DNA of 64,000 bases from Lepidodermella squamata. Lineage: Eukaryota; Gastrotricha. The stretch lies in the NCBI GenBank assembly GCA_047495785.1, contig JBLDXI010000003.1:2356001-2420000 (forward strand), written 5' to 3'. The position numbers were made by a program, and so were the translations under genes. The notes under the pieces were generated by a model. The model was not told where the DNA came from and made no database searches. It saw nothing but the letters and a program-made list of their open reading frames with translations. Below are positions 9,911-21,346 of this stretch, one piece after another (position 1 is the stretch's first letter; every line of letters starts with the position of its first letter).

Positions 9911-11149
9911 CGTGAGTCAAGAGGTCAAGATTTCCCGGGAAATTTTCTCAAACTTTCTTCTCGCGTGTTTCCCTGTTACATTTTCAATCCAAGCCGAAGT
10001 TTCACATAAAGTTCACGCAGTACGCCAATTTTTCATGTTTTGCAGCCATGGCATACACAGAAGCCATAAAGGATGCCCTACGTAAAACAAACTGTTACAG
10101 TCTGGTCTATCGAACAATCAAGAATTCGCCAACGGCAACCAACGTGGTCGTGGAAGCTACCGCGGAAACAGGGGTTGATCCAAAAACCGAGGGTTGAACC
10201 AAAACAACTTTTCTCGTTAATCGGGCAAGCCATTCAACCAGGAGCAGGGAAACAACATGCATAACAATCTTCTAGCAATCGTCGAGGAATAAGCCGGCAA
10301 AAAGGCCAAGACCGGCTCCACCGAAAAACTAGCCTTTCCTAAGACTTAACATAGGATGAATTTTCAAGTTTTCACAAGTCAAAGTTAAAATGGCGCATAT
10401 TTCAAATTAATGGTATTGTAGAACATAATCTCACTAAATTCCTCGGCTTGGATCGCTTGCATTTCTCGTGAAAGATAGGCTCCGCGAAAAATGTTGCCTT
10501 CGGTTTGTTTATTCACATTCGGCTTCAGCTTTCATATGACCAACATCCCCATATGCGACCCATTTGCGATATTTCATCAAGACCTTGAAGTTCTTATCAT
10601 TGGCCTCTTCTGGCTTGCCAATATCCGTTATCTCGTTCGAATAAGTGTCGTGACGTCGATATAATCAGCATCGCGCCGATCCCCATTCAAATAATACACG
10701 ACTCGTTGCTTGTTGATGATATGCTATTTCATGGTACTTTTCGCAGGAAACAAGTAAAGTTGTGCGATTTCTAACCAAAGAGTTAAACAAATTCTACAGC
10801 ATAAAACAAAACAGTCATAAACAGCCGATTTCACAAGACAAGGAGGTCCGCCGTACTCATCGCTAAAACCATCGTACTCATAGCCAAAACAAGAAACAAG
10901 ATAGAGCAATTTCTAACCAAAAGGTTCGTGAAATCCGAGTTCTAATTCTACACCATAAAACAATACAAACATTGATTCGACTGAAGAATATAAACGCTGA
11001 ATCATTTCAAACCGCAATATGATTTGAGAACAGTAATTTTATCGATCTTCACCAATCAGTTCTGAACAATTAAACCACATACCGCAAATTAACTCTCTTT
11101 CAAGAGCAAGAGGCAGCATAAAATTAAGATACAAAATGTAGGGAAAAAA
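9911..11149. other. Intergenic with low-grade relics
   Basis: Nothing is firmly supported. Around 10050-10340 one plus frame shows a short Asn/Gly/Arg-rich stretch (NGNQRGRGSYRGNRG) broken by stops, possibly a decayed gag or RNA-binding fragment. From 10700 to 11110 the sequence is AT-rich, with repeated phrases such as CACCATAAAACAA. These resemble the 3' flanks of the other family B genes (about 2045-2110, 16920-17060, 21120-21300), so it is duplicated downstream sequence. Confidence 0.4.
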
Positions 11150-13880
11150 TTATGAAGGCACTCTTTTGACAGCCTTCATCGATGTACCATTTTCCGCGCG
11201 TTTTCGCGTGAAAAATGTTTCAACTTGATGGCTGCTTACCGAAAGACACTTCGCAATCGCCAGAAGCCTCAGTTTAGTCAACACGGGTGACTCGTCGAAC
11301 GCCTTGGTAAGAGACAAAATCTGAGCGGCATTCAACGGCGGACTAACAGGTTTCCTAGGCACGAGATCACAACGCTGCTTCAAACACTGCCTCGTAAACC
11401 ACTGCATGATTGCTTTTCTTTTGATAGAAAACTCATTTGCCAATGATTTGAAAATGCATTCGTCGAATTTTCCGCCCATCTCTTTTTGATCACGTAGCAG
11501 ATCGTGCATTCTTTTGAGCTGCTCTGGAGAAAATAAACTGCGCGGAGTCCCAGTTTGAAGAGGCATGAGTTCGCGACGCTGCTTACTAAACCAGTGTGTG
11601 ATTGCTCGGCGTTTGATACAAAATTCTTCTGCCAACAGATCGTACACTTTGCCGTCAAATTTCCCGCCTTTCTCTCTTTGTTCACGAAATCGGTCTTGCA
11701 TTATCTTGAGCTGCTCCGCTGAGAATATCTTGCTCCTAGTCTCAGTTGAGCAAAGCTATACATTCATTGAAATAAATCGATGTATCATTCATCAGGTACG
11801 CGTAAACATTTGCGAATCTGAGTACCCTCAGCGGGAAGAAATCTAAATTTTTCGAAAACTCGACTTGCTATTACAAGTCCTTAACCGGTCCCTTGCACTT
11901 CGTTATTTAAGTATCAAGCTCAGCTTGAAGTCAGCTCAGCTTACGGCACGCTCAGCGTATTCACACCTTAGCTTAGCGTTCAAGCTCAGCTAGTTATAAC
12001 CGAAGCCAGCTAACCTTAGCAAGCTCAGCTCATCTTGCTCGCTAGTAAGCTGAGCTGGCAAACTGAACGTAGTAGAATATAAGTACGAGAATTTTGGTGT
12101 AGTGGAACACGCTGAGCTTGTACCCTGAGCTGGTTTGTCTCCGATCGTAAGTTCAGCTTGTCACCTGAGCTTATTAATTACACTATTAAGCTGAGCTAGT
12201 TTGGCTGAGCTTGTTCATGGTTTAGCTGAGCTGACTATAAGCTGAGCTTGTTACTTAAATAACGAAGTGCAACACGGCCCTTAACCCTTTCATGGCGGAA
12301 TTATTTATCTGCGGTAGAAAAAATATTTGACGGCAGTTTTAGGGGTTTTCGAACGCCCTGATCACGAGTTTGAAATCCGTTTGTCTTTATCTATCACTGT
12401 TAGGGCTGTACAAAAAGTGGCCGAAATCGTCCTATCCGCCCAGCTGATTTCAGGCGATTTTTCGTTTTCGAACACCCTAACTTTTGTGTTAGATGTGTTC
12501 ATTTTTGGAATTTCATATTCTAATTTACACCCATGAATGTCCCTAAGATTCCCTCTCACTTATATCACCGATCTCACTTTAAAAAAGTTTCCGAGGCTCA
12601 GCATTCAGATCTGAATTCAGCTTTTCCAGTTTTAGCTCGCGACAGTTTTTGCAGCACAAAAATCACGCACTCCGCCTGTATATAAGTCTGGGCGGATAGG
12701 ACGAATTCGGCCGGTTTGATTGTATCTCTATAGCGTCGTCATTTTTAATTGCCGACTCGAAAAAATTTACACAATGGTCAATGAGACTATGGGGGACACG
12801 GTGGTATTTTTTGTTGGATCAAAAAATGATCAGGAACCTATGAAATTTCAAGTTGAAAAAAATCGAAATTTCAATCTCAGGTTGACTATTTTCAAATTGC
12901 TGGTATGCCCTGACCATGCAAGATAACGGTGTCCCGGTCTCAAAACCTTGTAGCCAACATCGAAGAGCAAAGTCCTCAAAAGGGCGATCAAGAATTCATC
13001 AAATTCAATTTTCTGCGAATTTTCAAAGTCGAAATTCCGAAATCGTCCTTCCCGCCGTGAAAGGGTTAAATGGAGTGTATTTTAGGGGCATTTTCACACT
13101 CCGACAGGCCTTTTCTTGGGCGATCCGAGGTTAACCAGCTTTTTCGGATTTTAAAGATTAAACTACAGTCGGTGCAATTCTTTGTGCGCATTGTAAATTT
13201 CAAGGGTAAATTTAGTGCTGAAAGTTTTCCAAGGCCCAGGAATCGTGAGTGCCTTTACAATGGCCTGATGTAAAGCCAGCAATGGCGAAAATAAGTTAAC
13301 TTACCTCAGACCTGCGCTTTACAATGAGCCAACGAGCGATCGACCGCCAAGAAAGACTCAAACTAACAGCCAGTTGATCGACGCGATCAACGCTGAATGT
13401 GCTATTAGTTTCGTATTCCTGATAAATGGAAAAGTTTGCGAGCAACATTAAATTAAATGTAAGTCCAACCGCTTCAAGGATGGCTCTGCATTTCTTGCTT
13501 ATCTTTGTGTTCCTCGGCTGATTCTCCAGGTGAGAGCTTTTGCGAATTCTAAACCTCTCTCTCGCAAACCAACACGATACTCGACGCGGGGTCAGGCCAG
13601 CATTGCGTGCTATATCTGAGACTTCTTTTCGCTGTGGATAAGCACTGGCTTGAAAGGCAGCGAGTAAAATCTGCAGCTGCGGTGGACTAACTGACTTTGC
13701 TTTAATGGCGCAATCTTCGTTGCGATATACCCATTTTTCAACGCGTAATGGGCATTCGTTGATCTCGGCAGCCACGACTCGAGACAACGCCCTACGTGAT
13801 GTTGCCTTATCTTTTCCCCACTCTTCGAGACGACGGCGCAATACATCAACTTGCCAAGGCTCTAAAGAGCATCTAAACAT
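11150..13880 (-). CDS. Family B multi-homeodomain protein, 376 aa
   Basis: Exons are 13880-13470, 13418-13305 and 11755-11150, all phase 0, with ATG in the context shared with the copy at 197. Six homeodomain-like units can be read. Unit 1 contains EPWQVDVLRRRLEEW; unit 2 has GLTPRRVSCWFARER; unit 3 is split by intron 1 (VDRVDQL...IARWLIVKRR). In exon 3, units 4-6 have ITHWFSKQR, IMQWFTRQC and VETFFTRKR. Trp48/Phe49 are mostly kept but Asn51 is replaced. Units 4 and 5 have a loop about four residues longer than the canonical 60-residue domain. Such chains of divergent homeodomains occur in nematodes (family knowledge). It is expected to bind DNA in the nucleus. Intron 1 uses a GTTGGA donor. 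The 1.5-kb intron 2 holds two nested transposons. Confidence 0.72.
11887..12278. mobile_element. Foldback element rich in AGCTGAGC units (hAT-like, non-autonomous)
   Basis: A 392-bp element has mirrored ends: TTGCACTTCGTTATTTAAGT on the left and its reverse complement on the right. It is flanked by the 8-bp direct repeat CCTTAACC (11879-11886 and 12279-12286), a size typical of hAT transposons. The left half carries many GCTCAGCT units and the right half the complementary AGCTGAGC units, so a transcript would fold into a long hairpin. The very ends (GGTCCC versus GCCGTG inverted) are imperfect. There is no coding capacity. It lies in intron 2 of the gene at 13880-11150. Confidence 0.75.
12281..13069. 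mobile_element. piggyBac-like non-autonomous element, 789 bp
   Basis: It begins TTAACCCTTTCATGGCGG and ends with the inverted equivalent CCGCCGTGAAAGGGTTAA. TTAA is the piggyBac target duplication (12281-12284 and 13066-13069), and the 14-bp TIR has one mismatch. Internal repeats around ATCGTCC(T/A)(T/A)CC occur near both ends and at about 12690. No transposase frame is left. The foldback element at 11887-12278 inserted into the CCTTAACC spanning this element's left end, so this one is older. Confidence 0.75.
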
Positions 13881-14634
13881 TATCCTACAAAAATAGAGTA
13901 GCAAATGGCCCAATATTTTCGACATATCTGCCTGGGGTGGACTCATTCTCCAGAAAAATAAACAATCTTCGAAAGTCGGCGAGCAATTCATCACTTAGCC
14001 GGATCGTTGCTTGAAGTGCGAAAACTAACAAATGAAAAATTTGAAAAGAGCTTTTAAATGAGCATAGATAACGAAGAGATTGGAGTGCATGCTGGGATAC
14101 AGTTTAATTGTATCAAATTTTCAACTAAGGAATTTTCCGGAATGTTTCAAGTTCCAGCAGTTCCCAAACTTTTTGTCTCGTATGACACAGTAGTGTCTTG
14201 TGAAAATATGGCTTGTAGGACACCTTGGTAAAATGACTGCAATTCGGTAAGAATAGGTAAAATTTGAGCAAATAAATGATTGCTTGATCACATCGGACTT
14301 TTAATGGCAACCTAGCTCAAAATGATCAAATCGAAGGTGAAATTGAAACTAAACGCGAGCGAAGCGAGGAAACTGTTAGAATTCGACACTGAAAAACGAC
14401 GTATGACATCGAAAAATTGGTTCACAATTTTCGCAGAAATTCTGGAGTCTTTGCACTTAATTATGAAATTTCGATTAATCAGGCTGCCAAATACAATTAA
14501 TTTATACAATTTATAAATTCTGTAACATACTTGAATAACAAGGTCAGTTCAACAATTAATTCTATCGTTCGTAATCTACCACCTATCTATCCATAAACGC
14601 ACGGTCGCAAAATGTGATGTCCTTGTTTGAGGCT
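13881..14634. other. Intergenic, 5' flank of the family B gene
   Basis: The part next to the gene (about 13915-14065) shares the CATATCTGCCTGG, CATCACTTAGCCGGATCGTTG and AATGAGCAT blocks with the other B copies and is the likely promoter region. The part from 14100 to 14634 is AT-rich. Overlapping short frames on both strands near 14312-14516 have no support. Confidence 0.5.
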
Positions 14635-16338
14635 TTAATCCTTGATCCGTCTTCCTACACTTTCAAACCAACGTATCACCTGAAGAATGGAAATAACGTA
14701 GACTAATCGGATGCAACTCAGTAGGTTAATTACCATGTGCACAGGGCAGTCAAGAGCTTGCGCCAGTTTGCTTGCTCTTTCAACCGATAAACTTTGATCG
14801 AGTCTAAATTGCTGAACAAATACTTTGGTATGTTTACAGAAATCTTTACAAAAGCACTGGGGTATAAATGCACCTCCTGAATGTAAGATGTTTGTTGGCG
14901 GCTGAATAACATTCTTCTGCATTCAGGCGCTTTAGACTTCGTTTTACGAGAAATTATACAGCGATTGACGATATCGAATGACAAATGGATTTTGCAAGCC
15001 AGATCACGAACTTGGTCTTTAGATGGATTCGCAAAGTCTGCCATCAACTACTCAATAAATTTGCCACGCGCTACTTACATTGATACATTCATAAAATCAA
15101 ACCTGGTCAATTTGCTGTTGCTGGCACTTAGTTAATGTGGATTTCTTTCTCCGCTGAATTCCCATCTCCTCTCGTTTTTGCTCGTTATCGAAAAACACTC
15201 GGCGATTGCACCAAGCCTTTCTTGAGACAGAACAGGCGAAGAATCGAACTCCTTGGCGAGACTAGAAATAAGCGTGGAGCTGAGTGGCGCGAATTCTTTA
15301 TCAGGGACGTTCTGAAAACCGATTTCGCGGTACTCGTTCTGAAACCAGCGCTTGACAGTTCGGTGATCGATGCCAAACTCTATGCCTAGAGCTCGACAGA
15401 GCTCAAAATCGCATTTTCTGCCCTTTTCGACTCGGTTGCGGAATTACTCCCTCATTCTTTGTAGCTGCTGCTTCGAGAACGGATACCCAAATTTTTTCCG
15501 CAGTCGACGGAATCTGTTCTGAAGGGCCTCAATGGAAATCCCGAATTTTTTCGATCAAGTCGATCACATCTAGCTCTTGATAGCGTGCGATTTTTTATGA
15601 ACTCCTGAAATATAAAACCACTTCAATAGCTAGCTGCAATAGTCATTCCTGAACGCACTTCATGGCATAAATCTGACACATCGACAGTTGTCAAGGTACC
15701 AGCCAATTCCACATCATGCCCCAATCCACACATCACGCTGCGACATCTGCGCCTAGCAGCGATCCAGCGCGATACCGAGTGAATGGAAACTCCCGTTTTC
15801 GCTGCTAGTTGATCGACACGATCGACTGTAAACGCACTATTTGTTTCGTATTCCTGAAAATGAATAGCATTCGAAGTTCGCACATCCATAGTATATGAAT
15901 ATGGGTAACCATTTCCAACAATCTTCTGTGCCTATCGTTCATGGGCTGATTTATAGATTCTGTTTGGATTCCCAAACTATAAGAAAGCTTTCTCCTCGCA
16001 CGTCTGAACCAATTACCGACACTCTTCACGTTCAAACCAGTTTGTTTCGCCAAGTCTCGACGCACTGCTTTGGATGGAAAAGCGTCGTCTTGATACGCAG
16101 CACGTAAAATTTTCAATTGAGAAACACTGAATTTCTTCTGTACGATCGTACGAATGTCACGGTTTTGATTCTGCTGAAACCATTCTAACACGCGCCTCTG
16201 ATCACCGCCAATCTCGGTAGACACTGCATGACTCAACGCTCTGAGAGATGTTGCCTTATTCTTCTGCCACTCTCCCTGGCGATTACATAAAATTGCAAAC
16301 TGCCAAGGTTCGAATGCAAAGTTCACCATAAGCAACAA
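14635..16338 (-). pseudogene. Family A multi-homeodomain gene, degenerate copy
   Basis: Exon 1 (16338-15910) is intact and holds two homeodomains, the second with canonical spacing and GNWFRRARRK. Exon 2 (from 15853) has lost the intron and about 100 codons present in the copies at 20168-18544 and 25528-24204. The region equal to exon 4 (about 15605-15120) has a frameshift, an in-frame TAA after QRMRE and further damage, and the next exon starts with TAG. The 3' end, however, preserves a last homeodomain missing elsewhere. It is split by introns at about 14898-14837 and 14727-14682 (SRQQTSYIQE / QFRLDQSLSVERASKLAQAL / VIRWFESVGRRIKD) with stop at 14635. The unit at about 15330 keeps WFQNEY, the classical WFxN signature. 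Confidence 0.7.
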
Positions 16339-17088
16339 TTATTAATAATACAGGACAACTATAACAAACTCAAAGCAAAACTAGAGAAACAGACACGAAA
16401 TTCGAAAAGCTTGCACTATAATCGTACTGTTGAATTTAGTTTACTGTTGTGTTCGTGCATCATCGACGGAAGATCAAGAAGCAAATACTACTACGGATTG
16501 GTTGATGGCACTTGAAGAAAACCAGCTGTAGCAAGGGTCCACAAGGCGTATCAAATGACTAGTTTTCATTTCATATTCAATTATTAATATTCAAATTCAT
16601 TAGTGAAAGCGCCATGACACTGAAGGGCAACAAGAAGGTAACGGAATGCGCAATTTCTACGTTACGCCGAGCACAGACTCTACATACTGAAGTGCAGAAG
16701 ACCACTAACGGCGTATTGCCGAAGATTGCCCCGAAATACGAAAATCTGTCGAAATACCTGTGGCGAGACATGGCATGGCATACGAGCTATAAGCCAAGTT
16801 CAACTCCAGGCTCGAATTCTAATTCCTCCATTCATCCTATATCCTATATCCTATATCCTCCATTCCTTTTTTCAATTTTATTTTTTAAGGATATCAAAAT
16901 GTTGCTATTAAAATAAAAACCAAGAAGAGTTTAGCGATTTCCACCCAAAAGTTTGAAGAATTCACAAATTCTGCAACATGAAACAAAACAAATACTGAAA
17001 AATTAAGATTTCACCGCATTATGATTTGAGCAAGGTAGTTTTATCAATCCGATTTTGAGCGTTGAGACCAAATACCGCAAATATTAAC
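16339..17088. other. Intergenic with a duplicated plus-strand relic
   Basis: About 16610-16880 resembles 20710-20960 further along the array (shared TGGCGAGACA, GCGAAGATTG/CCGAAGATTG, TTCAACTCCAGGC, CCTCCATTCATCC). The shared piece is not clearly coding. A short TCCTATA microsatellite lies at 16840-16860. From 16915 the sequence matches the 3' flank of family B genes. Confidence 0.4.
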
Positions 17089-17721
17089 TTAAGAAGGTGC
17101 TCTTTTGATAGCTTTCGTCGACGTACCACGTGTTTTTCCACCATTTTCCACACGTTTTTGCTTGAAAAATGTTTCAGCTTGACCACGACTGATTGAAAAA
17201 CACTCGTTAAAGGTCTGAAGCCTTCGCTTCGTCAACACGGGTGACTCGTCGAACGCCTTGCTTAGGGTCGAGATTTGAGCAGCATTTAACGGCGGCCTAC
17301 GAGCCCTCCTAGGGACGAGATCGCATCCCTGCTTCGAACACTGCCTCATAAACCAGCCAATGATGGCTTTTCGGTCGATAGAGTACCCTTTTGCCAATGA
17401 GTCGAAAATTATGTCGTCGAATTTTCCGCCTTTCTCTTTTTGATCACGGAGTAGATCGTGCATTCTTTTGAGCTGCTCTGGAGAGAATAAACTGCTCCAA
17501 GTCCCAGTTTGAAGAGGCAAGGGACCGCGACGCAGCTTCATGCGCTGCCTACTAAACCAGTTCTTTACCGATCGCTGTTCAACACCAAACTCTACTGCCA
17601 ACAGCTTACACATGTTGACGTAAAATTGCCCGCTTTTCTCTCTTTGATTAAGCAATAGGTCGCGCATCATCTTGAGCTGCTCTGTTGAGAATATTCTGCT
17701 TCCAGTCTTTGTTGAACCAAG
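17089..17721 (-). pseudogene. Orphan family B third exon
   Basis: An open frame of 210 codons plus stop starts at the same acceptor (LGSTKTGSRIFSTEQLK) as exon 3 of the other B genes. It carries three homeodomain-like units with VKNWFSRQR, IIGWFMRQC and AETFFKQKR. No B exons 1 or 2 are found upstream: the next gene to the right is the family A gene ending at 18544. It is either a gene fragment or, since every intron in both families is phase 0, an exon that could be spliced onto the upstream A transcript. Coding sequence is uninterrupted, so recent loss or rescue by splicing is possible. Confidence 0.6.
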
Positions 17722-18543
17722 CTACACATTCATTGAAAACAAACAAATCAATGTAGCATTCACTTCGTGAAATCATGAAGTGTGTGTGTGTGCGGGAGGG
17801 TGAGAGGGTAGGCCATTGACATGTCAAAACAGGGTGACTTCACATCAAAAATCGAAGATGTTAAGGTAAAGACCCCTTACCTTAGGACGTAAGGTAATTT
17901 ACATATTTTCAAACGCTACCTGCCATTACCTTTATGTCACTACATGGATGGTATTACTTTAGCATTGAATTTCAGCACGCGTTCATGTAGAGCAAGGTAA
18001 ATGTTGTATAGCCGCGCAATTTCCCCTTATTCTGTCTCTGTTTCCACGACGTGACATACTCAAAAATGGTAAAGAAGGACTCAAACTGCGCCTCCTTCCA
18101 AAAATGTTTCCGAAAAACCTCAAACTTTCCGCTGCGCATAATTGCCTCATTACGCACGTTTTTCCTAGCATTTTTGGGACCGCTTTGTGACTGACGAGAT
18201 TTTGCTTATTTGTTGAGATCAATGATGGCTGGGGTAAACTTTGAAAAAATTTTCACTTAAACGGAGAATTTTGATGTCAAACTGACATCCATTAGTGTCA
18301 TAATGAGTGATCTCAAAATCAGAAGTGTGCCATTCGTTTTTTCGCCATCTTGAGCTGCTATGCCATACTGAGTGTAACAGATTGAGTTATGCCTGAATGA
18401 GATTGCCATATCAATTGAGCCATGACGTGGCACTCCCCTAGGCAGGCTTCGAGGTGGATGGTAAACAATTAAATTCAATAAACAATACAGTTCGCGGTTG
18501 AATATCCTTCTTCTGCGTTCAAGCGCATTCAACTTCAATCACG
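17722..18543. other. Intergenic with repeat fragments
   Basis: A GT run lies at about 17781-17791, then a fragment of the dispersed repeat at 17831-17876 (CACATCAAAAATCGAAGATG). At 18480-18543 on the minus strand is sequence equal to the segment downstream of the stop in the A gene at 20168-18544. It aligns with the last-homeodomain exon of the copy at 14635-16338, so it is decayed coding sequence. Nothing else is seen. Confidence 0.45.
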
Positions 18544-20168
18544 CTAAAATATAAAGCGATTGACGGTTTCGAATGCAAAATTAATTTTCCAAGCGAAATC
18601 ACGAACTTTAGAAGGATTAGCAAAGCCTGCGGTCAAATGCTCAATAAATTTGCCCCATGCTACATAAATTAATACATTAATTTGAAAAACCTGGTCAATT
18701 TCTTCTTGCTGGTTCTTGGTGAACACGAAGGACTTTTCCCTCTCCTCGAGCTTTCGAACAAAGACATTTGCAACCTGTTTGCGGCTTATCGAAAAACACT
18801 CGGCGATCGCTTCAAGTCTTGCTTCCGGCAACGCAGGCGAAGAGTCGAATAACTTAGTGAGACTCGAATTTTGCGCGGAGTCAAGTGGCGCAGAATCTGT
18901 TTCAGCGATATTCCGGAAACCGTTTGTGCGGCACTCGCTCTCAAACCAGTGCTTAACAGCTCGATGGCTGATACCAAACTCTATGCCGAGAGCTCGAAAG
19001 AGCACGATATCACATTGTTCGCCTTTTTCGACTCGATTGAGCATTAACTCGCGCATTATTTGTAGCTGCTGTTTCGAAAAAGGAGCGCCAACCGTTTTCC
19101 GCAACCAACGGAATCTGTTTTTGACGGAGTCGAAAGGAATTCCGAACTTGTTCGCAATATGATCGCGTCTAGCTGTACATAGTCTTGGATTCTCTATGAA
19201 CTCCTGAAACATCAGTAATAGCTAATTGCATGGTAATTCATGAACGCACTTTTTCCAAGGCATCGGTTTTCTCGCGATTGAATAATACGCGTTTGTTTTT
19301 ACCGCATTGGCGATGGCAATGGAAAAAATCCGAGACCTCAGCAGTTGTCCAGGTCCCAGCCAATTCAAAAGCATGTCCCAATCCACACCTCACGCTGTGT
19401 ATTTCTTCACCAGACTTCTCCATCTCAGTGCTCTCAGACGCAGAGTTGTTTGTGTACGATTGTTGGCGCTCAAAAGCTTCCCGCAACTATTAAACACATA
19501 ATTTAGACAGATAATGTAACGAAAGCGACCCACTTGAAGTGCCTCGGCTGGTTTTAGAAGTCGGTTGACACCCGAACTGCGCCTAGCAGCGATCCAGTGC
19601 AATACTGATGAACTGGAAAGGCCCGTCTTCGCTACTAGTTGATCAATACGACCGACTGTAAACGCACTATTAATTTCGTATTCCTGGAAATGAATTGTGC
19701 GAGTTAAAATCTCTATGGTAAATGAATATAGGTAACCATTTCCAACAATCTTCTGTGCCTATCGTTCATGGGCTGATTTATAGACTCTGTTTGGATTCCC
19801 AAACTATAAGAAAGCTTTCTCCTCGCACGTCTGAACCAATTACCGACACTCTTCTCGTTCAAACCAGTTTGTCTCGCCAAGTCTTGGCGCACTGCTTTCG
19901 ATGGAAATGCAGCGTTGTCTTGATACGCAGCACGTAAAATTGTCAATTGAGAAACACTGACGTTTCTCTGTTTGATAGCACGAATGTCATTGTTTTTGTT
20001 TCGATAAAACCAATCCCCAACGCGCATCTGATTCACGCCGATCTCGATGGATACTGCTTGACTCAACGCTTGTATAGATGTTGCCTTACTCTTCTGCCAC
20101 TCTCCCAGGCGATTACATAAAATTGCAAACTGCCAAGGTTCGAATGCAAAGTTTTTCATAAGCAGCAA
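18544..20168 (-). CDS. Family A multi-homeodomain protein, 475 aa
   Basis: Five exons, all phase 0, join without a stop: 20168-19737, 19683-19534, 19486-19250, 19203-18691, 18639-18544. Introns are 46-53 bp, with odd donors GTTACC, GTGGGT, GTGCGT and GTTTTT. Seven homeodomain-like units follow one another. They include FEPWQFAILCNRLGEW, VGNWFRRARRK (Arg at position 51) and VLHWIAARR. The fourth (VLFNREKTDALEK / EFIENPRL...VKNRF) is split by intron 3. Next are VKHWFESEC and VANVFVRKL, and the last ends FETVNRFIF. The TAG after FIF falls where the copy at 14635-16338 continues, so the protein has probably lost one C-terminal homeodomain. This is the best-preserved A copy and should be nuclear and DNA-binding; function unknown. 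Confidence 0.72.
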
Positions 20169-21346
20169 TTGTTAATAATACATCGACACTATAACAAAAT
20201 CAAAATATCATTTAGCGAAACTAATTCTACCTTTCCGAATATATTTCTACGATATATTTCGACAATGTATGCATTTTACAAGTAGTGAAGAACGTATCAT
20301 ATATACAGAATTTTTCGCTGAATGTAATTTTAAATTATGCCAAGCAATCATTACTTTCTGATCTTCATGAACATTTCGATAAGGGCTTTTTGGCCCATAG
20401 AAAATTACCAAAAATTATGGTTATGTACTTTGTACGCTATAGACCCTAAAAAATCATAATTGATGAGGCAGAAACCATAGATGCGAACAGGAAATCCGAA
20501 AAGCTTGCTTCAAGGTACTAATTCTAGTTTTCCTATCGTTATTCAAAGGCTTAATAAATAAATAAACCGTAAATTGAAATGATTATCTTCTATCCTCTCG
20601 GTGATTCATTTTCATAATTGGTAATTTAAAAACCTGTTAGAAGTGACCCTTCAAAGGTGAAATCATCTATATTTTTCAGCTTTCTTAAAATCAATGCTTT
20701 ATTAAAATCAATGGGCTATCAGAAGGCAACGGAAGGCGTCACGGAAGGCGAACCTGATTATTACGTCAAGCATAGACTAAATTGCAGGAGACCAATAGCT
20801 GCTCAGTTATGCGCGAAGATTGTCCCAAGATCCCATAGTCTGACGCTGAACCCGTGGCGAGACAAGGCAGACGAAATTTGAGCCACGGCCTTCAACTCCA
20901 GGCATGAATTAGAATTAGAATTCCTCCATTCATCCCAGTCATCCTATTCCTATTCCTTTTTCGGAATTTAGGAAAAATTTAGGGATGACGGCGAAATTCG
21001 ATTGTGAGCGACCTGGTATTTTTCTCGAATTCCTCCATTCATCATAGGCTTTTGTATCAATTTTTAACTGTCGTCTTAATTTCAAAAGTTCCAAAAATTT
21101 CAAAAGTTTCATGGTGCTTTTATCAATTAAAACAAGAAACAAAAGAAATCAGCGATTTCCAAACAAAAAGCTCATGAATTCACGAGAAACTTCAGATACT
21201 ACAAAATAAAATAAAACACAACAAACACTGGAAGAATAAGATTTCACTGATAAACGTTGTATCATTTCAAACCGTATTATAATTTGAGAACTGTAGTTTT
21301 ATCAATCCAGTTTTCAACGGTGAAACCAAATGCCGGAAATACAAAC
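20169..21346. other. Intergenic, duplicated flanks
   Basis: This holds the 5' flank of the A gene, then about 20645-20960, a relic shared with 16610-16880. The line around 20650-20710 (TCATCTATATTTTTCAGCTT) recurs at 25775-25810, beside the unrelated gene at 25812-27124, and marks the edge of the duplicated unit. From about 21120 it is the 3' flank of the family B gene. No gene is supported. Confidence 0.4.

Noticed and set aside
9911-10340. RGG-like peptide near 10.1 kb as an RNA-binding gene
   Set aside because: The frame is interrupted by stops within 30 codons and has no exon structure.
14312-14516. Overlapping open frames of about 65 codons on both strands
   Set aside because: AT-rich, no paralogue, no recognisable motif, no splice support; chance frames.
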